A stretch of 64,000 bases of DNA, taken from positions 1,488,001 through 1,552,000 of the forward strand of contig BBSY01000002.1 in assembly GCA_000974665.1 (NCBI GenBank), written 5' to 3'. The notes under the pieces are model-generated. The model was given only the letters and a program-made list of their open reading frames with translations, made no database searches and was not told the origin of the DNA. This document shows positions 1-8,120 of the stretch, piece by piece (the stretch's first letter is position 1; every line of letters starts with the position of its first letter). The position numbers and the translations under genes are program-made. This stretch comes from an alpha proteobacterium U9-1i (lineage in GTDB: Bacteria; Pseudomonadota; Alphaproteobacteria; Caulobacterales; Aquidulcibacteraceae).

Positions 1-159
1 GTTCCGCTCATGCGAGAGCCGACGACCGGCGCATATCTCGCAATCAACTGCGGGGTTCCGAGCTTTCGGCTGCGGCCTGGTGAGCTGGAAAATGAGATGG
101 GGCCGCGGCTCGCTGCACTTGCCGCAAGCATTCGCGCCTTGTGCGCGCGCTATTCGTGA
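1..159 (+). CDS. IclR-family regulator, C-terminal end (partial)
   Basis: The frame is open from the window edge and stops with TGA at 157-159, giving 52 residues. The visible part (GAYLAINCGVPSFRL, then a helix rich in L, A and R) resembles the end of the effector-binding domain of IclR-type regulators, where a beta strand of the 'aalnvs.p..rl' kind is followed by a final amphipathic helix. The DNA-binding part lies outside the window. The gene ends 23 bp before the Rieske oxygenase start on the same strand, so it may be the local regulator of that operon. The assignment rests on a short tail and is only moderately sure. Confidence 0.6.
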   Translation, partial: VPLMREPTTGAYLAINCGVPSFRLRPGELENEMGPRLAALAASIRALCARYS

Positions 160-182
160 TCAGCGATAAACGGGAGAGCCGG

Positions 183-1211
183 ATGAGCATCCACAATGAC
201 GTGCCGACGCTCGACGAAATTCCAGATGCGATCGGCTTCCCGCACACCGTGATGCCGACAGGTTGGTTTCAGGTGGGGTGGTCGCACGAACTGAAGGTTG
301 GCGACGTGCGCCCACTCAAATATTTCAAGCAACAGCAGGTGATGTATCGCGGCGAAGACGGCGGCGTGATCGTGATGTCAGCGTTCTGTGCGCATTTCGG
401 GGCGCATCTTGGTCACGGCGGAAGGGTAGATGGCTGCAATATTGTTTGCCCGTACCATGGTTGGGTGTGGGGCCCGGATGGGCGCAACGTGTTCGCACCG
501 CACGAAGGCAAGGCATCGTCCGCGAACCGACGCATGAAGCGCTATCCGGCCACTGAATCGAGCGGCATCATTTGGGTGTGGCATGACGCGCAGGATCGCG
601 ATCCGCTGTGGCCGGCGCCGCCGGAACGTCGGGGCGAGCGAAATTTTCTCCCGATCGGCCCAGCAACATCATACGGCTGGCAGGATGTGACCGCGCATCC
701 GCAATACGTCGTCGAGAACGTGGTCGACATAGATCACTTCATCTACGTCCATAAGAACACCTACATTCCGGAGCTGCGCAGTCCGGATGACTATCCAACG
801 CTCGATCTGCGCGAACCGATTGGGCATGTGATCGCCAAGCCGCCGCGGGGCTCGTCGCAATGCCATGGTGTCGGCGTCATCGTGGTGGACTTTCCCGTGG
901 ACAAAGACCGGCCGTGGCGCTCGCCGGCTGTCGTTTATTCGTGCACGACGCCAATCGACAACGAGACGAGCGACATGTTCGGTTGCGTGCTGGTTGAACA
1001 AGACGCTTCGGTGGAAGGCGCGGACAACGAGACGCCGGTGGGGCGCGCGCTGAAGCGCGTGAGCGAGCAGCGATTCCAGCAACAGGCGGATTTCACGATT
1101 TGGAAGAACATGGTCTACATGCGCAGGCCCGCTTACTCGCGCTATGAAGGCAAGTTGTTCCTGCAGGTTCGGCAATGGGCCGAGCAATTCTATCCTGAAG
1201 ACGCGGCGTAG
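183..1211 (+). CDS. Rieske [2Fe-2S] oxygenase, KshA-like terminal oxygenase
   Basis: A 342-residue terminal oxygenase of the Rieske non-heme iron type. The N-terminal Rieske domain has the cluster ligands C69-x-H71 and C89-x-x-H92 (CPYHGW). The catalytic domain has ENVVDIDHFIYVH, giving probable iron ligands H185 and H190 with the bridging acid D182. The C-terminal W-x(n)-RxWxxQFYP pattern is like 3-ketosteroid 9-alpha-hydroxylase KshA. ATG at 183 is preferred over an upstream in-frame GTG at 141 because GGGAGAG lies just before it. No reductase gene is adjacent; the partner may be elsewhere. It leads a probable operon with the CoA-transferase and MFS genes downstream. The substrate is inferred to be steroid- or terpenoid-like. 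Confidence 0.87.
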   Translation: MSIHNDVPTLDEIPDAIGFPHTVMPTGWFQVGWSHELKVGDVRPLKYFKQQQVMYRGEDGGVIVMSAFCAHFGAHLGHGGRVDGCNIVCPYHGWVWGPDGRNVFAPHEGKASSANRRMKRYPATESSGIIWVWHDAQDRDPLWPAPPERRGERNFLPIGPATSYGWQDVTAHPQYVVENVVDIDHFIYVHKNTYIPELRSPDDYPTLDLREPIGHVIAKPPRGSSQCHGVGVIVVDFPVDKDRPWRSPAVVYSCTTPIDNETSDMFGCVLVEQDASVEGADNETPVGRALKRVSEQRFQQQADFTIWKNMVYMRRPAYSRYEGKLFLQVRQWAEQFYPEDAA

Positions 1212-1258
1212 CCTCCGCAAACAAGCCGTACGTGAGAAGCGGCGCGAAGGGAGATATC

Positions 1259-3613
1259 ATGGCAGGTCCGCTCGATGGACTGGTCGTGCTTGACATCGCG
1301 ACGGTGATGCCGGCGTCGATCGCGGGCATGCTGCTGGCTGACCACGGCGCGGAAGTGATCAAGGTCGAGCCGCCGGGCGGCGCGTTTTATGCGGGCGATC
1401 TCACACGAAAATCTTGGGATCGTGGGAAACTCAGCGTCACGCTTGATCTTCGCGATGAAGGCGATTGCCGCAAAGCACGCGCGTTGGCGGCGCGCGCTGA
1501 CATTCTGATCCATTCGCTTTCGCGAGAGGACGCGCGCGCGCGTGGGTTTGATCGTGACGCGCTCAAGGCGGACAATCCGGGGTTGATCGTGTGCGCGTTG
1601 TCCGCCTACGGCTTCGATACGCCGCTCAGCGATCGGCCATATGGGGAATCGCTGGCGGCCGCGCGGCTGGGTTTGATGAACACGCTGAGCTCGCCGCGTC
1701 GCGTTGGGCCGGTCTATCCCGGACACCCCGCTTTGCACTATGGCCACGCGTTTGTGATCGCGATTGGCGCTTTGGCGGCGCTACGCGCCAGGCGCATCAA
1801 TGGCCAAGGCCAGACAGTGGATGCGTCGATGCTCGATGGCGCCGCAGCGCTTTCGGTTATGCACTGGTGGCAAGAGGGTGGGCAGTCTTTCATGGCCGGA
1901 GGCGATCGCAGCTCGCCGCTGCGCTTTGGCCGCACGCGCATCATCAGCGCGATGTTGCAGGGGAGCGACGGGGAATATTTCTACCTCAACACAACGGGTG
2001 GCAGCGGCTTTAAGCGTGTGATGGATATGTTCGGTTTCGGCGATCGCGTGAAAGCAGTCGCGGGGCCGGAATTCGCGGTGCCATTGGACGACGATGAATA
2101 TCAGGCGGCGCGGTTTGAGATCAATGACGCGGCATTGACGCGGACGCGCGACGAATGGGTTCGGATGCTGCACGCCGCGGACGTCGCCGCTCTGCCCGTG
2201 CTTGCGCCGGCGAAGGTGCTGCGCGACGAACAGATCGCGGCGACGGGCCATGCCATCGCACTCAGTGACCCCGATTACGGGACGATCACACAAGGCGCGC
2301 CGGCCTTCCGCTTTCGCGACAACGCGGCGCCCGTCCCGAAGCCCGCGCCTGGCATAGGCGCGCACAATTCAGCGTTGGCTGGTTTGCTGGCGCGCGCGCC
2401 GCGCCCGCCGTCGCTGCCGCGCGAACCGATCACTGCGCCATTGCAGGGCGTGAAGATCATCGATGTTGGCGTGTTTTTCGCGTGCTCGTTTGCGGCGCGC
2501 CTTTTGTCTGACCTCGGCGCGGACGTGATCAAGGTGGAGGCTCTCGAGGGCGATCAGATGCGCCCGTTGGCTGATCTGTACGATGGCGCCCAGCGCGGGA
2601 AGCGCAACATCGCACTCAACCTAAAAACGGCCGAAGGGCAGGAGGTTTTGCGCAAGCTCATTGGCGACGCCGATATCGTTTTGCACAATCTGCGCCCAGG
2701 CAACGCCGAGAAGCTCGGCTTTGGCGCAACCGAGATGATGGCGGCGAACCCGCGGCTCATCTACGCGTACATGCCGGGCTACGGCGCTACGGGTCCGAAG
2801 GCGATGTTAAAAAGCTTCGCGCCGTTGCTTAGCTGCTGGACAGGCGTGATGCACGAAGGCGCGGGCGCGGGCAATCCGCCGATGACGGCCGCATTGGGCA
2901 ACGAGGATGTTTACAACGGCTTGCTTGGCGCGGTTGGCTTGTTGACGGCGCTCGAAGCGCGCGAGCGCACTGGCAAAGGCGATTATTTCGAGTGCCCGCA
3001 GCTGCATTCAAGCGTCTTCACAGCTGCCGCGCATTTTCTGGATGCGCGCGGTGAAAGCGTCTACGGGCTGCGCCTCGACGCGGAGCAATGTGGTTTCAGT
3101 GCGTTAGATCGCATCTATCAAACGAAAGACGGCTGGATCTGCATCGCCTGCCGCGAGGAGGTCGCGTTTCGTGCGCTGGCCGATGCAATCGGCGCGCCCC
3201 ACCTTAAGGTGGACACGCGTTTTGCAGACGGTGCGGCGCGCACACGTCACGATGAGGCCCTCATCAGCCTCCTAAAGCCGATCTTCGCTGGTCTCAGCAA
3301 CGCGGAAGCGCAAGCGGCGCTGGATGCGGCTGGCGCGCCAGCGGAGATCGTGCGCGAGCAGAACGGCATGAGCGCGCTGCTGCACGAGGCATGGGCGCAG
3401 GAGAGCGATCGCGTGTTCGAGGATCGCGAGTCGATCAAGGGCCATATCAAGGTGATCGGCCTGGTGACGCGCCTGGATGGAACGCCCGGCGTGCGCAAAG
3501 GCCCGGCTGCACGCTTGGGAGAACACACTGAGCAGATACTGGCGGAGCTAGGCTACGGCGCCGACGGGATCGCGCGTCTAACGGCGCTGCGCGCGGTAGG
3601 GGTGGCGTCATGA
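1259..3613 (+). CDS. Tandem-fused class III (CaiB/BaiF) CoA-transferase
   Basis: A 784-residue protein made of two complete CaiB/BaiF domains (about residues 1-385 and 395-784), each beginning with the family signature (GPLDGLVVLDIA...GAEVIKVE and PLQGVKIIDVG...GADVIKVE). Family members usually have one domain of about 400 residues and work as interlocked dimers, so this is a dimer in one chain. By eye, the nucleophilic aspartate position keeps D550 in the second half (GNEDVYNG) but is H160 in the first (LHYGHAF), so the first half may be structural. ATG at 1259 has GAAGGGAG before it; an in-frame start at 1232 lacks this. The stop overlaps the next gene (ATGA). Confidence 0.9.
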   Translation: MAGPLDGLVVLDIATVMPASIAGMLLADHGAEVIKVEPPGGAFYAGDLTRKSWDRGKLSVTLDLRDEGDCRKARALAARADILIHSLSREDARARGFDRDALKADNPGLIVCALSAYGFDTPLSDRPYGESLAAARLGLMNTLSSPRRVGPVYPGHPALHYGHAFVIAIGALAALRARRINGQGQTVDASMLDGAAALSVMHWWQEGGQSFMAGGDRSSPLRFGRTRIISAMLQGSDGEYFYLNTTGGSGFKRVMDMFGFGDRVKAVAGPEFAVPLDDDEYQAARFEINDAALTRTRDEWVRMLHAADVAALPVLAPAKVLRDEQIAATGHAIALSDPDYGTITQGAPAFRFRDNAAPVPKPAPGIGAHNSALAGLLARAPRPPSLPREPITAPLQGVKIIDVGVFFACSFAARLLSDLGADVIKVEALEGDQMRPLADLYDGAQRGKRNIALNLKTAEGQEVLRKLIGDADIVLHNLRPGNAEKLGFGATEMMAANPRLIYAYMPGYGATGPKAMLKSFAPLLSCWTGVMHEGAGAGNPPMTAALGNEDVYNGLLGAVGLLTALEARERTGKGDYFECPQLHSSVFTAAAHFLDARGESVYGLRLDAEQCGFSALDRIYQTKDGWICIACREEVAFRALADAIGAPHLKVDTRFADGAARTRHDEALISLLKPIFAGLSNAEAQAALDAAGAPAEIVREQNGMSALLHEAWAQESDRVFEDRESIKGHIKVIGLVTRLDGTPGVRKGPAARLGEHTEQILAELGYGADGIARLTALRAVGVAS

Positions 3614-4968
3614 CCGGCGATACGCAAACGGGGGGCGCCTCGCGCGTGGGATTCGGCGCCTGGTGGATGGTCGGCGTTCTCTTTCTGCTGAACGTGCTCT
3701 CCATGCTCGACCGGTTGATCCTGACCATGCTGGTCGGGCCGATCAAATCGGAACTGCTCATCGGCGATTTCCAGATGAGCCTCGTGCTCGGGCCGGCGTT
3801 TGCCGTGTTCTACGCGTTGTTCGGCGTGCCGATTGGGTGGGCGGTGGATCGCTTCGCACGCCGCTGGATCATTTTCTTTGGCGTGACGTTGTGGGCGCTG
3901 GCGACGACCGCCAGCGGCTTTGCGCGTTCTTATGAGGCGTTGCTCTTCTTCCGCATCTGCGTGGGCGTTGGCGAGGCGGCCTTGGCGCCTGCGGCGGTGT
4001 CGCTCATTGCCGATGCGTTTCCGAAGGAGCGTGTGACGACGGCTCTCTCCGTGTTTCAGTCTGCTGCGAAGATTGGCGCGGCGATCGCGATGGCCGCGGG
4101 CGGCGTCGCCATTGTGTTCGCTGCAGGCTTGCTCGCAGAGCACGGCGCATTGTTCGCGGGCGTCACGCAGCCGTGGCATCTTGTAATGGCGATGGTTGGC
4201 GCGCCGGGGATTGTGCTCGCGTTGCTCGTTTTCACCTTCAAGGAACCGCCGCGACGGCAGAGCGGGGCCGGCAAGGCGCGCGTGACGACGGGTGAATTGT
4301 TTACGTTCGTTGGCCGGCGCTGGCCGCTCTGGCTCGGTATGTTCATTGCCTTCAACGCGATTTCGATCGCCGGTTTTGCGTTGAGCGCGTGGATGCCGAG
4401 TTATTTCGACCGGCAGTTTGGGTGGACGCCCGTGCAGTACGGGCCGGGGCTCAGCCTCACGAATATCTTGTCGGCGATATCGCTGATCGCAAATGGGTGG
4501 CTGATCGACCTGCTCTATCGGCGCGGTATACGCGACGTCCATCTACGCTTCTATCGTTGGCTGATTGTCGGCTTTTCGCCGGCGTTCTTACTGCTGTTTT
4601 ACGTCTCAAATCCGGTGCTCGTACTGATCTTGTATGCGTTGGTGCAGTTCGTGACCGTGCCGTTCTTCGTCTACGTCGCGGCAGTTATCGTGATGGTTGC
4701 GCCGAACGCGACGCGCGGACAATTGGCGGCGCTCTACTTCGCGTCGTTCACTGTCATCGGGCAGGGCGTTGGGCCGACGCTTGTCGGCGCCATCACCGAC
4801 TACGTGTACGACGACGAGCTCAAACTCGGCGCATCGCTCGCGATCGTGGTGATCGCCGGTATGGGAATCGCCTTGCTGGCGTTGCAATGGGCGCTGCCGC
4901 ACTTGGGGCGGGCGATAAGCGACGCCGACCCGGCGGCGGAAACGGGGTCAACAACGGCCTCGGCTTAG
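3610..4968 (+). CDS. MFS transporter, Spinster-like
   Basis: A 452-residue inner-membrane protein with about twelve hydrophobic segments. The first helix region carries the FLLNVLSMLDRLIL pattern and the cytoplasmic loop GVPIGWAVDRFARRW fits motif A of the major facilitator superfamily; VGVGEAAL is typical of the Spinster-like/hexuronate branch common in sphingomonads and caulobacters. It overlaps the CoA-transferase stop by 4 bp (ATGA), indicating translational coupling, and so probably imports the substrate of this operon. The true substrate cannot be read from sequence. A second homologous MFS gene lies at 12582-13919. Confidence 0.88.
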   Translation: MTGDTQTGGASRVGFGAWWMVGVLFLLNVLSMLDRLILTMLVGPIKSELLIGDFQMSLVLGPAFAVFYALFGVPIGWAVDRFARRWIIFFGVTLWALATTASGFARSYEALLFFRICVGVGEAALAPAAVSLIADAFPKERVTTALSVFQSAAKIGAAIAMAAGGVAIVFAAGLLAEHGALFAGVTQPWHLVMAMVGAPGIVLALLVFTFKEPPRRQSGAGKARVTTGELFTFVGRRWPLWLGMFIAFNAISIAGFALSAWMPSYFDRQFGWTPVQYGPGLSLTNILSAISLIANGWLIDLLYRRGIRDVHLRFYRWLIVGFSPAFLLLFYVSNPVLVLILYALVQFVTVPFFVYVAAVIVMVAPNATRGQLAALYFASFTVIGQGVGPTLVGAITDYVYDDELKLGASLAIVVIAGMGIALLALQWALPHLGRAISDADPAAETGSTTASA

Positions 4969-5017
4969 ATTCGCTTCGCTTGCCGCGCGTGCGTGCGGTT
5001 GGACCTCGCCCATTCTG

Positions 5018-5045
5018 TTGCCTCGCCTTCAAAATCACGTATAGC
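5018..5045 (+). promoter_or_regulatory. Probable promoter of tRNA-Gly
   Basis: TTGCCT at 5018-5023 and TATAGC at 5040-5045 are separated by 16 bp, and the tRNA begins 10 bp after the second box. This fits a housekeeping-sigma promoter placed for a stable RNA gene. It was found by eye and not tested. Confidence 0.4.
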
Positions 5046-5055
5046 TCGCCGGCGC

Positions 5056-5130
5056 GCGGGCGTAGTTCAGAGGTAGAACGTCAGCTTCCCAAGCTGAATG
5101 TCGGGGGTTCGATTCCCCCCGCCCGCTCCA
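5056..5130 (+). tRNA. tRNA-Gly (anticodon CCC)
   Basis: A full cloverleaf can be drawn: acceptor GCGGGCG (5056-5062) with CGCCCGC (5120-5126), D stem GTTC/GAAC, anticodon stem TCAGC/GCTGA around loop TTCCCAA with anticodon CCC at 5088-5090, and T stem GGGGG/CCCCC around TTCGATT. The discriminator base is T at 5127 and CCA (5128-5130) is encoded. The anticodon reads GGG glycine codons. It lies between the MFS gene and a damaged aldehyde dehydrogenase gene on the other strand. Confidence 0.95.
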
Positions 5131-5173
5131 GGCGTTTCGAGGCGCGTCGCCGAATCCCGGTCGGGGCGGCGTC

Positions 5174-5581
5174 TTAGAGGGCCTGAACGATGGCGCGCAT
5201 CTCGAGAAATTCGGTCAGGCCATAGCGTGAGCCTTCGCGGCCAAGGCCTGACTCTTTACATCCTGCGAACGGCGCGAGTTCAGTGGAAACAAGGCGGGTA
5301 TTGAGGCCGACCAATCCGTATTCGAGGCCTTCGGTCATGCGACGGGCGCGATTGAGGTCGCGGGTGTAGACATAGGCGGCAAGTCCCGCGCGCGACGCAT
5401 TGGCGATTGCGAGGGCGGCTTCATCATGCGCGAATGCCTGCCCCGTAGCTGGATTGGAGACGGCGATTTGGCGCTCGCTCTTGATCCATGCGCCGCCGAC
5501 GAAGGCGTTCTCCCGAAGAAGATCCGGGCGCGCAAGGCCGACGCGCGCACGCTCGGAAGCGAAAGCCGGTGTCGTGGTCAA
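5174..5581 (-). pseudogene. Succinate-semialdehyde dehydrogenase-like remnant with internal deletion
   Basis: The reading frame joins the first about 40 residues of a GabD-type aldehyde dehydrogenase (RPDLLRENAFVGGAW...SNPATGQ) directly to its last about 85 residues (AIANASRAGLAAYVYTRDL, GLVGLN, APFAGCKESGLGREGS). The family is normally about 480 residues, so roughly 300 residues are missing, including the NAD-binding fold, the general-base glutamate and the catalytic cysteine. The frame stays open across the junction (about 5440). The likely start is TTG at 5579-5581 with GGAG upstream; the frame is open further, to 5668, but would then overlap the nitronate monooxygenase gene. The product cannot be an active dehydrogenase. 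Confidence 0.8.
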
Positions 5582-5597
5582 AGTTAGCTCCGAACGG

Positions 5598-6554
5598 TCA
5601 GAGTCTCGCGCGCGCCGCCTCGTATTGCGCGCCGAGTTCGGCAACGAATTCCGCGACAGGGCGAACACTTTTTATGGCGCCGATGCCTTGCCCGCAGCCC
5701 CAGATGTCTTTCCAGGCTTTGGCGTCTGTGTTGCCGCCGGACCCGAAGTTCATCTTGGATGGATCGGATGCCGGAAGATTGTTTGGGTCGAGGCCAGACG
5801 CTTCGATGGAGCCACGCAGATAATTGCCGTGGATGCCAGTGAAGAGGTTTGAATAGACAATATCCGCGGCCGACCCGTCGACGATGGCTTGCTTGTAGCG
5901 TGCGTCCGCGTTCGCTTCCGCGGTGGCGATAAAGGCGGAGCCCAGATAGGCGAAGTCGGCGCCCATCGCGCGCGCGGCCAATACGCCGGCGCCGTGGGCG
6001 ATCGCGCCGGAAAGCGCCAACGGACCATCGAACCATTGGCGAATCTCTTGGATCAGCGCCATCGGCGAGAGCGTGCCTGCGTGACCGCCCGCGCCCGCCG
6101 CGACGGCGATGACGCCGTCTGCACCTTTCTCCACTGCTTTGCGCGCGAAGCGGTCGTCGATGACATCGTGCAGAGTCAACCCGCCATACGAGTGCACGGC
6201 TTCGTTGAGCTCAGGGCGCGCGCCGAGCGAAGTGATGATGATCGGCACTTTGTGCTTGGTCGTGAGCTCAAGGTCCTGTTCAAGGCGATTGTTGCTCTTG
6301 TGCACGATGTGGTTGACCGCGAAGGGCGCCGCCGGCTTGTCCGGATTATTCGCATTGTAGTCGGCCAATTCCTCTGTGACGCGCGCGAGCCATTCGTCGA
6401 GCATCGCGATCGGGCGTGCGTTGAGAGCGGGGAAGGAGCCGACGATACCGGCTTTGCATTGCGCAATGACCAAGTCGGGGTTGGAGATAATGAAGAGCGG
6501 CGCGCCGATCACCGGCAAGCGCATTTTCTTCAGCAATTCAGCTGCCTGCCCCAT
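5598..6554 (-). CDS. Nitronate monooxygenase (NMO/2-nitropropane dioxygenase family)
   Basis: A 318-residue TIM-barrel flavoprotein. The N-terminus LPVIGAPLFIISNPDLV, the central GADGVIAVAAGAGGHAG (phosphate/FMN loop) and ALSGAIAHGAGVLAARAMGADFAYLGSAF are hallmark segments of FMN-dependent nitronate monooxygenases and related enoyl-reductase-like proteins. Many proteobacterial catabolic clusters carry such paralogues with unknown substrates, so the nitronate activity is not certain. It is divergent from nothing close by; upstream (6555-6641) is a short gap with a GGTATCC sequence, then the end of a tetR gene on the same strand. Confidence 0.85.
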   Translation of the reverse strand: MGQAAELLKKMRLPVIGAPLFIISNPDLVIAQCKAGIVGSFPALNARPIAMLDEWLARVTEELADYNANNPDKPAAPFAVNHIVHKSNNRLEQDLELTTKHKVPIIITSLGARPELNEAVHSYGGLTLHDVIDDRFARKAVEKGADGVIAVAAGAGGHAGTLSPMALIQEIRQWFDGPLALSGAIAHGAGVLAARAMGADFAYLGSAFIATAEANADARYKQAIVDGSAADIVYSNLFTGIHGNYLRGSIEASGLDPNNLPASDPSKMNFGSGGNTDAKAWKDIWGCGQGIGAIKSVRPVAEFVAELGAQYEAARARL

Positions 6555-6641
6555 ACGCTTGCGTCATCCTCATTAAATGGTATCCTAATTGCACTAGTTC
6601 TAGATTGGGATGTCAAGCCGATGCGAAAGCGCGGATTGAAC

Positions 6642-7238
6642 TCATCGCAACAAGCGCGTGAGCGCGTCACGGAAGATTTCCGCGTTGACGCGCGAGGGAT
6701 CGCTCAATCTTTCAAGCGTCAATCCGTTGGCCAGCGCGACGAACACCATCGACGCCGAATCCAGACGCGCGTCGCTCGCACGCCCCCCATCGACCAGCGG
6801 GCGCAGCAATTCCACGATCTCAGCGCGCAGCTTGGAACGCATCGTCGCCAACGCCTTCGCAATGCGCGGCCGGCGCGACGCATGCATCGCGAACTCAGCA
6901 AAGCAGGTCGACCACGGCGCGTCTTCGATCGCGCGCTCGGCGAGAAACGTCGAGATCGAGTCGATCGTCACTTTGCCGTCGCGACTCGTCGCCTCGTTGC
7001 GATAGCGCGTGATGTTCCGCATCACGTGGCCCTCCATCACCGCGAGCATCAATTCGTCCTTACCCTTGAAGCTCGAATAGACGGCGCCTTTCGTGAGATG
7101 CGCGGATTTTGCGATGGCGTCGAGCGACGCGGCCTGGAATCCGCTTTTTCGGAAATGGCTCTCGGCCGCCTTCAAGACGGCTTCGCGTGTGACCTCGCGA
7201 GGCGGCCGCATTTTCGCTGGTTTAGCTGGCTTTCGCAT
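6642..7238 (-). CDS. TetR-family transcriptional regulator
   Basis: A 198-residue regulator. Residues about 12-60 form a TetR helix-turn-helix (TREAVLKAAESHFRKSGF, SLDAIAKSAHLTKGAVYSSF, then KDELMLAVME). The C-terminal ligand domain is variable. ATG at 7238 is chosen because the homologous region starts just after it; upstream in-frame codons add an unrelated arginine-rich stretch. The gene is divergent from the aldolase/dioxygenase pair at 7310, and a small palindrome (7243-7255) lies 5 bp before its start, suggesting autoregulation and control of the divergent genes or of the nitronate monooxygenase downstream. Confidence 0.87.
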   Translation of the reverse strand: MRKPAKPAKMRPPREVTREAVLKAAESHFRKSGFQAASLDAIAKSAHLTKGAVYSSFKGKDELMLAVMEGHVMRNITRYRNEATSRDGKVTIDSISTFLAERAIEDAPWSTCFAEFAMHASRRPRIAKALATMRSKLRAEIVELLRPLVDGGRASDARLDSASMVFVALANGLTLERLSDPSRVNAEIFRDALTRLLR

Positions 7239-7242
7239 TACG

Positions 7243-7255
7243 ATACCGATGGTAT
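7243..7255. promoter_or_regulatory. Candidate operator palindrome in divergent promoter
   Basis: ATACC-GAT-GGTAT is a perfect 5-bp inverted repeat with a 3-bp spacer, lying between the divergent tetR gene and the aldolase gene. TetR proteins commonly bind such sites near their own start. The 10-mer ATACCGATGG recurs in reverse orientation at 12570-12579 in front of the gntR gene. Confidence 0.45.
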
Positions 7256-7309
7256 TGACTCTGTAGGGGTGGCGCCGCAGGTTTCTCCTCGGGAGAAGAG
7301 CAAACTGAT

Positions 7310-8074
7310 ATGACGGCTGACACTGCTGCGTGCAAAGTAGCGCCCAATCCAGTCGAGGCACGGCTGCGCCGCGATCTGGCGGCGGCCTATCGCCTTGTGG
7401 CGATGTATGGCTGGGATGATCTTCTGTTCACGCATCTCTCGGTCCGCATTCCAGGGCCGGAGCATCATTTTTTGCTCAATCCTTTCGGGCTGATGTTCGA
7501 AGAGGTGACTGCGTCGTCTCTGGTGAAGGTCGATTTGGATGGCAATATCGTCGAGCCGACCGAATTCCTCGTAAACAGCGCCGGCTTCACAATCCATTCC
7601 GCGGTTCACGCCGGGCGCGAGGACGCGCATTGCGTCATCCACATTCATACGGTCGCGGGGACGGGCGTCTCCTGCCAAGAGCATGGGCTGTTGCCGATCC
7701 ATCAAGAGGCGATGTTGATCCAGTCGCAGCTCGCCTATCACGATTATGAGGGCGTGGCCTTCAATCACGAGGAGCGCCCGCGTCTTGTCGCCGATTTGGC
7801 GGATAAGAACTACATGATCCTGCGCAATCACGGGACGCTGACTGTCGGCCGCTCGGTCGCGGAGGCGTTCTCGCGCATGTATCACCTTGAACGCGCCTGT
7901 CAGATGCAAATCGCGGCGCTCGCCGGGCCTGGCCGCGTGATTGCGCCCGGCGAGGACGTGCAGGCGGTGACGCGTGCGCAGGGCGAGGGCAACCAGCAAA
8001 TGGCGGCCGACAATTACATTTGGCCGGCGCTTTTGCGCAAACTGGATCGGCTCGGCGCTGACTACGCGCGCTGA
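7310..8074 (+). CDS. Class II aldolase/adducin-family protein
   Basis: A 254-residue protein of the class II (zinc-dependent) aldolase/adducin fold. It has YGWDDLLFTHLSVRIPG at the N-terminus, HAGREDAHCVIHIHT with the H-x-H zinc ligands, and NHGTLTVGRSVAEAFSRMYHLERACQ with the later histidine, all typical of the family that includes fuculose-phosphate aldolase and HpaH-like decarboxylases. The actual reaction (retro-aldol or decarboxylation) cannot be told. GGGAGAAG lies upstream of the ATG. The next gene, a TauD-like dioxygenase, follows 46 bp later, and the pair ends at a strong terminator at 9193. Confidence 0.87.
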   Translation: MTADTAACKVAPNPVEARLRRDLAAAYRLVAMYGWDDLLFTHLSVRIPGPEHHFLLNPFGLMFEEVTASSLVKVDLDGNIVEPTEFLVNSAGFTIHSAVHAGREDAHCVIHIHTVAGTGVSCQEHGLLPIHQEAMLIQSQLAYHDYEGVAFNHEERPRLVADLADKNYMILRNHGTLTVGRSVAEAFSRMYHLERACQMQIAALAGPGRVIAPGEDVQAVTRAQGEGNQQMAADNYIWPALLRKLDRLGADYAR

Positions 8075-8120
8075 CACAATATGCGCGCGGCAACGCACCG
8101 CGCGCGCTTGGGAGGTTGAA

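Noticed and set aside
3553-4542. 329-residue minus-strand frame opposite the first MFS gene
   Set aside because: Composition is typical of an antisense shadow of a membrane protein (R, H, E, Q rich) and there is no ribosome site.
5056-5600. tRNA-Gly considered as an integration site of a mobile element
   Set aside because: No integrase gene and no second copy of the tRNA 3' end were seen near the aldehyde dehydrogenase remnant.
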